From Candidatus Electrothrix scaldis (GTDB lineage Bacteria > Desulfobacterota > Desulfobulbia > Desulfobulbales > Desulfobulbaceae), in contig CP138355.1 of the NCBI GenBank assembly GCA_033584155.1, positions 4,615,501 through 4,679,500 on the forward strand: a stretch of DNA of 64,000 bases. The letters run 5' to 3'. A program made the position numbers and the translations under genes. Position 1 is the stretch's first letter. Every line of letters starts with the position of its first letter. Shown in pieces: positions 1-9,188 of this stretch. The notes under the pieces were generated by a model, which saw only the letters and a program-made list of their open reading frames with translations, was not told where the DNA came from and did no database searches.

Positions 1-215
1 ACTGAATGTTTCTTTTGCGGTAAGGCTGATTCATTATTCAGCACAGTGGTTATAGACTGTCCAGAAAGTCTCTGCGGTTGCTCGACAGTAGCTTTGCTGT
101 TTTCTTCAGAGGAGATCTCTGGGGATTCAGCCGACTGATAAACAAAAAAGAATGTGCCCAACCCTGCTACAAGCAGAGTCGGGATAAGATAAAATCCGAC
201 TTTTCTACTATTCAT
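1..215 (-). CDS. N-terminal part of a membrane-anchored protein, runs off the window
   Basis: An open frame begins at an ATG read leftward from 215, next to the purine-rich stretch AAGGTTCTCCTA, and is still open at base 1. The first residues (MNSRKVGFYLIPTLLVAG) contain one hydrophobic segment, roughly residues 7-25. After it comes a Ser/Glu/Gln-rich stretch typical of a periplasmic linker. The gene lies downstream of the M23 peptidase on the same strand, with a hairpin between the two, so it may be a separate unit. Only about 71 codons are visible and no domain is recognisable. It could be a membrane-tethered periplasmic protein; the function is unknown. Confidence 0.6.
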   Translation of the reverse strand, partial: MNSRKVGFYLIPTLLVAGLGTFFFVYQSAESPEISSEENSKATVEQPQRLSGQSITTVLNNESALPQKKHS

Positions 216-256
216 TAGGAGAACCTTAATAATCTATAGGTCATTAGGTTACCCAA

Positions 257-293
257 AAGGGCCATGTCCATGAAAGTACGGAGCATGGCCCTT
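257..293 (-). terminator. hairpin downstream of the M23 peptidase gene
   Basis: A perfect 10-bp inverted repeat (AAGGGCCATG and CATGGCCCTT) with a 17-nt loop lies between the peptidase stop codon and the next gene. There is no strong U-tract on either side, so it is either a weak terminator or an mRNA-end structure. Confidence 0.45.
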
Positions 294-379
294 CTTGAGT
301 TTTCTCTCACTGAAAAACCGCTAATGTAAACACTCAGTGAGAGTTTAGACCGTTATACAACGCAGTATCTATCTATATC

Positions 380-3300
380 CTATTCGACAAATGTGACAGG
401 CACAGATTGACACCACCACGAACTGCATGTTTGCTGCACCTGAAAATGCAGATGCGCGCCACAAACCCATCCACTTAATCCAACCTGTCCTATCACCTGT
501 CCTTTGCTTACGCTAGAGCCAACATTAACAGTGACAGAGTCTGCCTGCAAATGCAAATACAGGGTAGATTCTCCGTTACCATGATCAATCACAACGTAAT
601 TTGCGTCGTTAGCATATGCGCTGTCGCAGCCAGACAACGTAGAATCTTGTTTGATTCTACTTACAACTCCTCCTGCTGATGCTACAACACTAGTTCCTAC
701 GGGCATTGCAAAATCATAGGCATACGCCCCTATTCCTGTATGACTACCGGTATTGTTGCCTTGACTTATACTGTACCCTCCTTGATGCGGATAACCATAA
801 GTAACTGATTGTGACAGCATGGCTTTAAGATCGTAACTACCCGCTTGATACCCATACACACTAATATACCAATCTGTATTTCCAGTATTTGTCAAAGTAC
901 AGCTTTCTGATAATGTACTGCCCATATATGGTCTACAGTCATAGGAAGACAAGGTAGGCATAGCCCCCTGTTTGACATATAAATCAACATCCGCAGATAA
1001 GTTCGTCAGATCAACCAGCAGCTGCGTATCAGAAGACGATGCTTCAATTTTATAGTTTGCCCAAGTTTGGTACTGAACAAAATCGGAAACCTGCTCGTCA
1101 GATGTAAGTATCGTTATATTACTACTAGTACTTCCAGATAAGGTTGCTTCAAGATCGAAGTTCCCTGCCTGATACCCATACACACTGATATACCATTCTG
1201 TTGCACCACTATTAGTCAGGGTGCAACTTTCCGAAGCTGTATTGCCGTGATAGGGTCTGCAATCATAGGAGGTCAGGGTTGGTTCGGCTCCCTGCTGAAC
1301 ATAGAGATCAAGATCAGCGGAAAGACCGCTCATATCAACCTGTAATTCTGTATCAGAGGACGAAGAGACTATCTTGTATTTCTTCCACGCATGATAGCCT
1401 GCTGAATCAGAAACCTGCTGGCCAGATGTAAGTTCAGTTACAGAACTGCTTCCGCTTCCTGACAGAGTCGCCTCAAGGTCGAAGCTACCTGCCTGATATC
1501 CATACACGCTGATGTACCAGGTTGTTTCTCCACTGTTGGGCAGAGTACAGCTTTCAGAGGATGTCCCTCCGTTATATGGTCTACATGCGTAAGACGATAA
1601 AGTCGGTTCCGCTCCCTGCTGAACATAAAGATCCATATCTGCGGAAAGGCCGCTCATAGCAACCTGCAATTCCGTATCAGAAGACGAAGAGACTATCTTG
1701 TACTTCTTCCAGGCATGATAGCCCGCTGAATCAGAAACCTGCTGGCCAGATGTAAGTTCGGTTACAGAACTGCTTCCGATTCCTGACAGAGTCGCCATAA
1801 GATCAAAGCTACCTGCCTGATATCCATATACGCTGATGTACCAGGTTGTTTCTCCACTGTTGGGCAGAGTACAGCTTTCAGAAGACGTACTACCAAGATA
1901 TGGCCTACATGCGTAAGACGATAAAGTCGGTTCCGCTCCCTGCTGAACATAGAGATCAAGATCTGCGGAAAGACCGCTCATAGCAACCTGCAATTCCGTA
2001 TCAGAAGACGAAGAGACTATCTTGTACTTCTTCCAGGCATGATAGCCCGCTGAATCAGAAACCTGCTGACCAGATGTAAGTTCGGTTACAGAACTGCTTC
2101 CGATTCCTGACAGAGTCGCCATAAGATCAAAGCTACCTGCCTGATATCCATATACGCTGATGTACCAGGTTGTTTCTCCACTGTTGGGCAGAGTACAGCT
2201 TTCAGAGGATGTCCCTCCGTTATATGGTCTACAATCATAGGCGGTCTGGGTGGGTGACAAATCTTTCCGTACATACAGATCCACATCGGCAGACAGGTTA
2301 GTCAGATCGACTTGAAGTTCCGTATCCGAGGAGGAAGCTGTAATCTGATAATTTTTCCAACCTTGCAATCCTACACTTCCGTTGGCTTGCTGGCCTGATG
2401 ACAGTTCCTCGGCAGGATAAACCGCCTGCCCTGCAAGAGTTGCTTCAAGATCGAAACTACCTGATCGGTATCCGTACACGCTGATGTACCAGGTTGTTTC
2501 TCCACTGTTGGGCAGAGTACAGCTTTCCGATGCAGTTCCTCCATTATATGGCCTACAATCATAGGAGGTCTGAGTGGGTGACAGATCTTTCCGTACATAC
2601 AGATCCACATCGGCAGAAAGGTTCGTCAGATTGACTTGGAGTTCCGTATCGGAGGAGGACGCTGTAATTTTATATTGCTTCCAGTCTCCCTGAGAGACAG
2701 AGCCGGATACCTGTTGACCGGAGGTGAGTTCGGTGATTACGTTATCAGGAGCCTCCTGCATAACAAAATCCTGGGAAGCCAGATGGTGCCAGGTGCCATC
2801 AATCTGAGCTTTTGCCACAAGCTTATACGTTCCTGGATCGTGAATATAACCCACGGAAAATACAAAATGGAGTGACTCTCCCGGAGATAATGTCACGTTA
2901 TCATAAAATCTTGCCTGCCCGGTATTAGGATCAGAGAGGTCAAACAGGTAGTTATCGTCGGCATCATGAACAGCCAATGCCAGACTATCGATATAAATAT
3001 CCTCACTGCCGTTGTTGACCACTTTATATTGGGCATCGAAGTTCGGGTTCCAGATATCGCTGTTCGGGTCTGCGTAAAGAGGATCGGCTTTTCGCCAGAA
3101 GTCGTATACCTCGTATCCTGAACCACAGTCAGGATGTACTTTTGCATTTCTTAATCCAATATAAGAATATGGATTAGCATAGCCATAATTACCAGGATCC
3201 GTTGGTGTGTACCCCCAGTATGAACCTCCCCAAGGAGAACCAGTAACTGCGGATTTTTTAAATTCAAAATGTAAGTGTCGTGCCCAATAATCTGAATTGC

Positions 3301-3754
3301 CATACCCACTTCCACCCATAGTGGCAATAACTTCTCCCCTAGTGACGCAGGCCCCCTCATCAATTCCAGGCTGAACAGATGCTAAATGTGAATAAGAAGT
3401 ATAGATTCTACTGTTATCGTCTAATACATGTTCAATTATCAAATTAGTCCCCATGCCATGATCACTGACACCAGGACCGCTATACCACATTATTTCTTTA
3501 TGAACTACTTTACCTCCATTTGAAGCCTTAATATCTAATGAAGAGTTATCATCATAATCTTGACCCGTATGATAATTTGAAGTAGCACATGTAGTGTCAC
3601 CATATTCACAATAAGTCAACCTAGTACCATTTGCCGGAGCAACGAATGTATCAGCGAGGGCACTGTCAATATAACAGCAAAGTGATAGCGAAAAAGAACA
3701 AATAAGAGCGAGAAGTTGACAAAAAAATAACTTTGAATGGAATATGCTCTTCAT
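380..3754 (-). CDS. secreted M23 metallopeptidase with two M23 domains flanking six PPC repeats
   Basis: The 1124-residue precursor starts with a signal peptide (about residues 1-35). The first M23 (LytM/lysostaphin-type) domain covers about 40-165: HTGQD at 62-66 and HLH at 160-162 fit the zinc ligands, with H123 in YSHL as a likely catalytic residue. A beta-sandwich spacer resembling CARDB follows (about 210-335). Six tandem PPC (bacterial pre-peptidase C-terminal) repeats of about 108 residues occupy 339-986, each with a Cys pair around DCRPY and SESCTL. A second M23 domain with AHLHF near 1100 ends the protein. The family cuts peptidoglycan cross-links or secreted substrates. Two M23 domains in one chain are unusual; they may act on different bonds, or one may only bind. 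The start is supported by AGGAGG at a normal distance. The leader carries candidate regulatory RNA structures. Confidence 0.9.
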   Translation of the reverse strand: MKSIFHSKLFFCQLLALICSFSLSLCCYIDSALADTFVAPANGTRLTYCEYGDTTCATSNYHTGQDYDDNSSLDIKASNGGKVVHKEIMWYSGPGVSDHGMGTNLIIEHVLDDNSRIYTSYSHLASVQPGIDEGACVTRGEVIATMGGSGYGNSDYWARHLHFEFKKSAVTGSPWGGSYWGYTPTDPGNYGYANPYSYIGLRNAKVHPDCGSGYEVYDFWRKADPLYADPNSDIWNPNFDAQYKVVNNGSEDIYIDSLALAVHDADDNYLFDLSDPNTGQARFYDNVTLSPGESLHFVFSVGYIHDPGTYKLVAKAQIDGTWHHLASQDFVMQEAPDNVITELTSGQQVSGSVSQGDWKQYKITASSSDTELQVNLTNLSADVDLYVRKDLSPTQTSYDCRPYNGGTASESCTLPNSGETTWYISVYGYRSGSFDLEATLAGQAVYPAEELSSGQQANGSVGLQGWKNYQITASSSDTELQVDLTNLSADVDLYVRKDLSPTQTAYDCRPYNGGTSSESCTLPNSGETTWYISVYGYQAGSFDLMATLSGIGSSSVTELTSGQQVSDSAGYHAWKKYKIVSSSSDTELQVAMSGLSADLDLYVQQGAEPTLSSYACRPYLGSTSSESCTLPNSGETTWYISVYGYQAGSFDLMATLSGIGSSSVTELTSGQQVSDSAGYHAWKKYKIVSSSSDTELQVAMSGLSADMDLYVQQGAEPTLSSYACRPYNGGTSSESCTLPNSGETTWYISVYGYQAGSFDLEATLSGSGSSSVTELTSGQQVSDSAGYHAWKKYKIVSSSSDTELQVDMSGLSADLDLYVQQGAEPTLTSYDCRPYHGNTASESCTLTNSGATEWYISVYGYQAGNFDLEATLSGSTSSNITILTSDEQVSDFVQYQTWANYKIEASSSDTQLLVDLTNLSADVDLYVKQGAMPTLSSYDCRPYMGSTLSESCTLTNTGNTDWYISVYGYQAGSYDLKAMLSQSVTYGYPHQGGYSISQGNNTGSHTGIGAYAYDFAMPVGTSVVASAGGVVSRIKQDSTLSGCDSAYANDANYVVIDHGNGESTLYLHLQADSVTVNVGSSVSKGQVIGQVGLSGWVCGAHLHFQVQQTCSSWWCQSVPVTFVE
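797..2740 (-). repeat. six tandem copies (about 324 bp each) encoding PPC domains
   Basis: The sequence is periodic at about 324 bp within the peptidase gene. The central copies are the most alike, with long identical stretches, while the first and last are more diverged. This is the pattern left by recent unequal recombination inside a protein-repeat array. It encodes protein in frame and is not a CRISPR or satellite. Confidence 0.9.
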
Positions 3755-3757
3755 AGC

Positions 3758-3771
3758 ATACCTCCTGGTAT
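3758..3771 (-). promoter_or_regulatory. short hairpin presenting the peptidase ribosome binding site
   Basis: Reading toward the peptidase start, ATACC and GGTAT can pair around the loop AGGA, so the Shine-Dalgarno sequence AGGAGG sits in the loop and 3' arm. Only 5 bp long, it could modulate translation together with the leader structure just upstream. Confidence 0.35.
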
Positions 3772-3783
3772 AAAAAATAAAAA

Positions 3784-3869
3784 TAGGCTGCCCGGCTATC
3801 TCCCCACTGAAGATCCGTTGCTTTATCAGCTTTCCGCTCCTTCCAATCGGAAAGCAATGTACCTGCCTA
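3784..3869 (-). ncRNA. structured 5' leader, possible GEMM (cyclic dinucleotide) riboswitch-like RNA
   Basis: On the minus strand the leader of the M23 gene has outer arms TAGGCAG and CAGCCTA (one mismatch), a perfect 8-bp stem GCTTTCCG/CGGAAAGC, and a second stem in which CGG-A-TCT faces AGA-TAG-CCG. Established knowledge: that last arrangement, with an asymmetric UAG, and the preceding AAAGC are features of the 3' half of GEMM-I riboswitches, which bind c-di-GMP or cGAMP. The canonical GGCAAACC and a GNRA-capped first hairpin are not present, so this is a variant, a degraded copy or a chance resemblance. A T-rich run follows immediately, then the SD hairpin, either of which could serve as expression platform. 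Confidence 0.33.
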
Positions 3870-4321
3870 GATTAGCTAACATCTTTTTTCAGTTTAGTTC
3901 TCTTCCTCTTTAACTTACTCCCCCGTTTCGATGGTCGCCCTGTTGAGTGTTACAGTGAGCAAAGATGAGCAGTTTCATTGTGCTATGGGCCTACTGTTAG
4001 CTTGAACCACACTTCAAAAGGACTCCATCCCCGTTTCTATTTGATTTTTACCGCTAAAGGCACCAACGAAAAGGCAGAAAACTTTCCAGTTGCAAATCCA
4101 GTTGCAGACCATAAGATAACCCAATCATCAAAATGATAAGTGCTAAGAGAAAAGGAGGTTACAGACTACCACCTAAACTATCTCCTAATACATGTCAAGA
4201 AATAAAAAAATAATTATTCTATCAAAAACAAATCCATACCTACTTTTCTCCTTCTGCGAGAAGGAAATTTCACCAACAGCTTCACTTTGCAACTGGAGAA
4301 CGTAGCGAGACAACCCAATAT
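3870..4321. other. intergenic stretch between the peptidase leader and the synthetase terminator
   Basis: About 450 bp with no convincing reading frame. It should contain the peptidase promoter, but no clear -35/-10 pair stood out. G-rich blocks on the minus strand suggest further leader structure. Confidence 0.4.
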
Positions 4322-4358
4322 CAAAAAAGAGAGCCCGACCAAGAAAGGCCGAGCTCTT
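4322..4358 (-). terminator. Rho-independent terminator of the acyl-CoA synthetase gene
   Basis: On the minus strand GAGCTCGGCC pairs with GGTCGGGCTC (10 bp, two G-U pairs) around a TTTCTT loop and is followed at once by a T-rich run (TCTTTTTTG). It lies about 70 bp past the stop codon. Confidence 0.85.
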
Positions 4359-4424
4359 ATCATACATCATCCGTCCCGTAGGAACAAAGCGAATAGAGTC
4401 CGCCGTTTCAACGGCGAGGTCTTT

Positions 4425-7100
4425 CTACATCCGCAAAATCACATGCTCCAAATCAGGATCGACCCGAACAGGGCTGATACTGAAGCCCAGCTTGGTCACC
4501 AGCCGCAGCATTTCATTATTATTACGGAGTACATCTCCTTCCATCGTCTGCATACCATGACTCCGAGCTGTATCAATAAGATGACGCATCAGGAGATGAG
4601 CGATACCCTGCCGCTGCCATTGATCAGAGATAACAATAGCGAATTCGCAGCTCCTGCCGTCCGGGTTAATGATATAGCGGGCAACCCCGATCTCAACCTC
4701 CTTACCCTCCTCTTCCACTACCGCGATCAGGGCCATCTCCCGGTTATAATCAATCTGGGTGAAGCTGGTCAGCATCTGTGGACTGAGCTCGGTCAGGGAC
4801 TGCATAAAACGGAAATACCTGGCCTGCTCAGAAAGATTACGGACAAAGGCCTGCTCAATCTCCGCATCCTCCGGTCGGATGGGCCGGATCACCATATCCC
4901 TGCCGTTGGGCAGCTGACGCTTAGTCACCAGATGGGCCGGATAAGGATAAATCGCCATATGACTGTAGCGATCTCCGGTCTGGACATGATAATCCACCAC
5001 AATTCGGGCATCCACGGCAATGGCCCCGTTTTCATCCACGATCAGGGGGTTAATATCCAGTTCCTTAACCATAGGTAATTCACAGGCGATCTCGGAAACC
5101 CGCAAAAGGATCTGTTCCAGCGCTTCAATATCAACCGCAGGCATATGCCGAAAGGCTCCGAGCAGCTTGGAAACCCTGGTTCGACTGATCACATCCTGCA
5201 CCAGGCGCCGGTTCAGAGGCGGTAGAGTAACGGCCCTATCGCCCATCACCTCAACAGCGGTACCGCCCGCACCAAAGGTGATGACCGGCCCAAAGACCGG
5301 GTCTGTGACCAATCCCACCAAGAGTTCCCGGCCATTGGGACGCAGAAGCATAGGTTCAATGGTTACCCCATCGATCCTCGCCTCCGGGCGATTTTTCTTC
5401 ACCTCTTCCAGCATCTCGTTATAGGCGCTCCGGGCAGCCTGGGCATTAGAGATCCCCAGCCGGACCCCACCGGCATCAGATTTATGGGTGATATCCGGGG
5501 AATTGATCTTCAGGGCAATGGGAAAACCGATGGTTTCCGCCTGCACCAAGGCCTCATTGGGCGAGCGAACAATACTGGCGCTGGCAGTGGGAATACGGAA
5601 GGCATGGAGCACGGCCTTGGATTCCGCCTCACTGAGAACTTTGCGCCCCTCACCAAGAACGCTCTCAATGATCAGGCGCGCTCCTTCCACATCTGGGACC
5701 TTACCTCGTGATATTGGCCCAGGGGTTTCCAGAAGCAATTTCTGGTTACGGCTATAATTAACCAAATAGGAAAAGGCATCTACCGCTGTTTCCGGCGTAT
5801 TAAAGGTGGGTACATCTGCATCGCGAAGAATACGACGTCCCTCAGCCACCTGAATTTCTCCCATCCAGCAGGTGAGCAACGGTTTCCCCTTGGTCTTCAA
5901 GCCAACCAGGGACTGGGCCACCGCAGCCGGGTCCGTCATAGCCTGAGGGGTGAGGAGAACCAGCAGACCATCCACACCTGGATCTTTCAGACAGATCTCC
6001 ACGGCCTGGGTATAACGCTCCGGGGTTGCATCTCCGATGATGTCCACCGGATTGCCCTTGGACCAGGTCGCTGGCAGAACTGCGTCCAGCTTTTTCATGG
6101 TTGCCTCGCTCAATTCGGCCAAAGGCAGACCCAAATCTGCAAGACGATCAGTGGCCATCACACCTGGGCCTCCCCCGTTGGTGATAATCGCCAGATGTTC
6201 ACCAGATGCTTTAATGGGAAAGGTCAGGGTTCCAGCAGCTGAGAAGAGGTTGGCAATACGAATCCCACGCAGCACACCAGCTCGACGCAAGGCGCTGTCA
6301 AAAACATCATCAGACCCTACCAGGGCACCGGTATGCGACATGGCGGCCTTAGAGCCTGTGGCATGCCGACCAACCTTCAAGGCAATAACTGGCTTGATGC
6401 GTGCTGCAGCCCGCAACCCACTCATAAAAGAAAGGGCATTATGAATTCCCTCAATATAAAGCAGGATACTTTTGGTCTTGGGATCATTCACCAAATAATC
6501 AAGGATATCACCGAAATCAATATCCGCTGAAATACCCGTTGAAACCACAGAGGAGAAGCCTATACCATTGGCGGCAGCCCAGTCCAAAATGGCGGTACAC
6601 AAGGCACCGGATTGTGAGACCAAAGCAATACTGCCCTCACTGGCAGTCCCCTTATTGAAGGTGCAGTTAAGGCCGGTGCTCGGTCGCATAAGGCCCAGAC
6701 AGTTGGGCCCCATAATCCGCATGCCGTAGCGGCGGGCATTCTCAACAACAGCGCGCTCCAGCTTCAGCCCCCTTGGTCCGACCTCACGAAAACCTGCGGA
6801 AATAACTACGGCGTCCTTGATTCCGTAAACCCCGCATTCCTCCACTATACCGGGAACCGTTGCAGCTGGGGTTGTTATGACTGCCAGATCAACCGGTTTA
6901 CCGATAGACTTCAGATCAGGATAGGCCTTACGCCCCTGCACCTTTTTATGCTTTGGATTAACTGGAAAAACATCGCCTTTAAAACCGCCTTCGATCATAT
7001 TCTTAAAGACCAGGGCACCCACCGCACCCTCGCGGTCGCTGGCACCGAAGACAGCAACGGCGTCCGGTTCAAACAGTTTGTTCAGATAATGCTTACCCAT
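4425..7100 (-). CDS. acetyl/acyl-CoA synthetase (NDP-forming) fused to a GNAT acetyltransferase, PatZ-like
   Basis: The protein (891 residues from the chosen start) has the PatZ order: CoA-binding Rossmann domain (start to about 130, with VAVFGAS), succinyl-CoA-ligase-like domains, an ATP-grasp domain (about 470-690) and a C-terminal GNAT domain (about 740-890, with RQGIAHLLMRHL as the acetyl-CoA loop). Family members either form acyl-CoA with ADP/ATP or, where the synthetase part is inactive, acetylate lysines such as that of Acs. A catalytic His in the synthetase part was not confirmed. I chose the ATG at 7100 because MGKHYLNKLFEPDAVAVFGA matches the usual family N-terminus. A TTG at 7154 with a better SD (AGGGAG) would add 18 residues. 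It is monocistronic, with a strong terminator. Confidence 0.88.
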   Translation of the reverse strand: MGKHYLNKLFEPDAVAVFGASDREGAVGALVFKNMIEGGFKGDVFPVNPKHKKVQGRKAYPDLKSIGKPVDLAVITTPAATVPGIVEECGVYGIKDAVVISAGFREVGPRGLKLERAVVENARRYGMRIMGPNCLGLMRPSTGLNCTFNKGTASEGSIALVSQSGALCTAILDWAAANGIGFSSVVSTGISADIDFGDILDYLVNDPKTKSILLYIEGIHNALSFMSGLRAAARIKPVIALKVGRHATGSKAAMSHTGALVGSDDVFDSALRRAGVLRGIRIANLFSAAGTLTFPIKASGEHLAIITNGGGPGVMATDRLADLGLPLAELSEATMKKLDAVLPATWSKGNPVDIIGDATPERYTQAVEICLKDPGVDGLLVLLTPQAMTDPAAVAQSLVGLKTKGKPLLTCWMGEIQVAEGRRILRDADVPTFNTPETAVDAFSYLVNYSRNQKLLLETPGPISRGKVPDVEGARLIIESVLGEGRKVLSEAESKAVLHAFRIPTASASIVRSPNEALVQAETIGFPIALKINSPDITHKSDAGGVRLGISNAQAARSAYNEMLEEVKKNRPEARIDGVTIEPMLLRPNGRELLVGLVTDPVFGPVITFGAGGTAVEVMGDRAVTLPPLNRRLVQDVISRTRVSKLLGAFRHMPAVDIEALEQILLRVSEIACELPMVKELDINPLIVDENGAIAVDARIVVDYHVQTGDRYSHMAIYPYPAHLVTKRQLPNGRDMVIRPIRPEDAEIEQAFVRNLSEQARYFRFMQSLTELSPQMLTSFTQIDYNREMALIAVVEEEGKEVEIGVARYIINPDGRSCEFAIVISDQWQRQGIAHLLMRHLIDTARSHGMQTMEGDVLRNNNEMLRLVTKLGFSISPVRVDPDLEHVILRM

Positions 7101-7197
7101 GATTGCTCGCTGGTTGAATTTTTCTTTTTCAAGTACTCTTATACGAAAGTACAACCTGACTCCCTGGAGTCAGTCGACCATCTTTCATACTTTGTTG

Positions 7198-7218
7198 TCT
7201 CGGCCCAAAGGACCGAGA
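7198..7218. promoter_or_regulatory. hairpin in the divergent intergenic region
   Basis: TCTCGGCCC and GGACCGAGA pair with one mismatch around AAA, upstream of the synthetase gene. Its arms resemble the palindrome at 59306-59333, suggesting a recurrent intergenic element. Confidence 0.35.
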
Positions 7219-7368
7219 TAGAAATACTGTACTGCGTGCTCCAGAGAACTCAAGAAGAGAAGCAGAAAAAAAATTTCCTTACCGTATGCTAAAAAAATAC
7301 ATTATACTCAAAGGGCTTCTGGACCTGCTCAGGATTGAGCGCAACATTTTAAAATCCATTATGATTGA

Positions 7369-7397
7369 TTGACATCTCCCGACTTACACCCTACATT
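7369..7397 (+). promoter_or_regulatory. sigma-70-type promoter of the Sel1-repeat gene
   Basis: TTGACA at 7369-7374, a 17-bp spacer and TACATT at 7392-7397, about 70 bp upstream of the start codon. Confidence 0.55.
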
Positions 7398-7468
7398 GTC
7401 CCAATTAATCCCTTAGAATACTTTCTCACGAGAATCTCATTCAATTTCCTTACCAGATAAGGATGACT

Positions 7469-9148
7469 ATGTCTTTTGCAAAACAACACGGGGTAGTTAA
7501 AAACATTAAGACTTTCTTCGCAAGCCTCTTTCGGTCGCAGCAGGAAAACCCAGCGCCTGAAGAACAGAATCAGTACCGACAGAAGACACAGGCCGCAGGA
7601 AAAAACGAGCCATCCTCCCTGGAGGCTTCAAGCCCGAAGAAGACATCATACTCTTCCAGATCTGCCCCCTCCTTGGGAGCAGATCTGGAAGATATGGACC
7701 AATGGTTTCCTTCCTCCAGAGAGAAGGACCAAGAGCCTAAGGGTGAACCGGAGCCGCCGCAAGAGCAGGAAGTCATCCCAGACGATGACCTTATGGCAGG
7801 TGGAATCTACTCCCTACAGGAACAGGAAGATGGTCCGTACTGGCTTACCAAGGTTATTTACGTGGAAGAACAGGTTGTGCATGTTGTTTGCTATGCACAA
7901 CGCCCGGAGCAGCTGCCTTCTGAAATTGTCGAACAGCAACTGACCATCGCCCTCAACAAGGAGGATAGCTCTTTCGGCATTGAGCACCTCCCGCTTCCTC
8001 GGACTGATTTTGCGGCCAATGCGGTATTGCTCGGCCAACGGTCCTTATCTGAAAATGATTTTACAGGATATCGGCTATATGTCGATTCGGTCTTTGATTG
8101 TCTTGATGAACAGGCCCCAGACTGGCTGAAAAAAGCAGGCTCCTATGCGGCCTGGCGCTATGATCATAATGCAATGGCGGCCCTGGCAGACCGCTATCTT
8201 ATCGGCGTTGATCTCCCCAGAGACAGTAGCAAATCCCTCTACTGGCTCAACCGGCTTGTCCATGCTGGCAAGGATCTTGTCCAGCCTGAAACAGCCATAG
8301 AAAGCGAAAAACAAATTCTCACCGGAGGTGTCTATGCCTGTCCGCAAGAGGACGATAGATATCGTATCTGCAAGGTTGTATTAAAAGATAAGCACGGACT
8401 CCAGCTGATTAATTTCCCCGCACATTTAGGGCAACTTCCCGAGTCTCTTCATCTGGCCCAGTCTGTTGAGCAGGCAGCAGCACGGCGCACGGGGAAGCCT
8501 CCGGTGCTCAGCCATGTCGCTCTTGAGGCCTCAGGTTTTCTCGAACAGTCCCCAATTTTTCTGGGATTACTGCCAGTGACCGTTCATGAACTCCACTGCT
8601 ACCGCTCTCATCTCCGCAAAATGTTTGAAGGTGCTGAATTCCAAAAAAGCGCCTGGGAAAGCCTCCAGAAAAGGGCGGCAGACGGTGATCTCCAGGCACA
8701 ACTGGATGTTGCCTACCGCTATATTGACGGTGATTCGGCCTGGGAAGTCAAACGAAATATCCCAGAGGCTATTCCCTGGCTCACAGAGGCTGCAAATCAG
8801 GGCCACGCCCTTGCTGCCTATAATCTGGCAATGCTTTTTCAGCAGGGGGAAGAAGGGGTTGCACCGGATCCGCAGCTCGGCCTTGAGTGGTTAGCCTACG
8901 CAGCCCAACTGAACTACGGACCAGCTCAGCTCCACACCGCAGACTGCTACCGCCAGGGAAAAGGTTGCACAGAAAATATCGCCATTGCCCATGCCTGGTA
9001 CACCCTGGCCCTTCAGACTGAAAATGGCCTCCCTGAAGAGGCACGGCAACGAGCCAAACAAGGAAGACGAGAAATAGAGAGAAGCTGTACCCCGGAGCAA
9101 CTCACAGAAGCACAAGACTATCTCCAACAACTGCAAGCTCCCTCTTAA
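7469..9148 (+). CDS. Sel1-repeat protein with a duplicated N-terminal domain
   Basis: About 559 residues, no signal peptide, probably cytoplasmic. Residues about 25-105 are a charged, Pro/Ser/Glu-rich linker. Two related blocks follow: GGIYSLQEQEDGPYWLTKVI near 112 and GGVYACPQEDDRYRICKVVL near 287 begin similar stretches of about 100 residues that both pass through QLP. The C-terminal third (about 400-550) has Sel1/TPR-like repeats (DLQAQLDVAYRY, HALAAYNLAMLFQQG, YGPAQLHTADCYRQGKG). Sel1 repeats normally scaffold protein complexes. I prefer the ATG at 7469 because AAGG ends directly against the ATG at 7463 and is correctly spaced only for the second. The duplicated domain is not one I recognise. 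Confidence 0.75.
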   Translation: MSFAKQHGVVKNIKTFFASLFRSQQENPAPEEQNQYRQKTQAAGKNEPSSLEASSPKKTSYSSRSAPSLGADLEDMDQWFPSSREKDQEPKGEPEPPQEQEVIPDDDLMAGGIYSLQEQEDGPYWLTKVIYVEEQVVHVVCYAQRPEQLPSEIVEQQLTIALNKEDSSFGIEHLPLPRTDFAANAVLLGQRSLSENDFTGYRLYVDSVFDCLDEQAPDWLKKAGSYAAWRYDHNAMAALADRYLIGVDLPRDSSKSLYWLNRLVHAGKDLVQPETAIESEKQILTGGVYACPQEDDRYRICKVVLKDKHGLQLINFPAHLGQLPESLHLAQSVEQAAARRTGKPPVLSHVALEASGFLEQSPIFLGLLPVTVHELHCYRSHLRKMFEGAEFQKSAWESLQKRAADGDLQAQLDVAYRYIDGDSAWEVKRNIPEAIPWLTEAANQGHALAAYNLAMLFQQGEEGVAPDPQLGLEWLAYAAQLNYGPAQLHTADCYRQGKGCTENIAIAHAWYTLALQTENGLPEEARQRAKQGRREIERSCTPEQLTEAQDYLQQLQAPS

Positions 9149-9188
9149 ATCTTCTGCAAACGAATAAACCCTCAACCTGAACACCCCT

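Noticed and set aside
1438-2610. Series of similar short minus-strand frames inside the peptidase gene
   Set aside because: They are shadow frames created by the PPC repeats; none has its own ribosome site or domain.
797-2740. Regularly spaced repeats that could suggest a CRISPR or satellite array
   Set aside because: The period is about 324 bp, the repeats are in frame, and they encode PPC domains.
4287-5078. 263-codon frame antisense to the acyl-CoA synthetase 3' end
   Set aside because: It lies opposite a well-conserved gene, crosses its terminator and has no recognisable domain.
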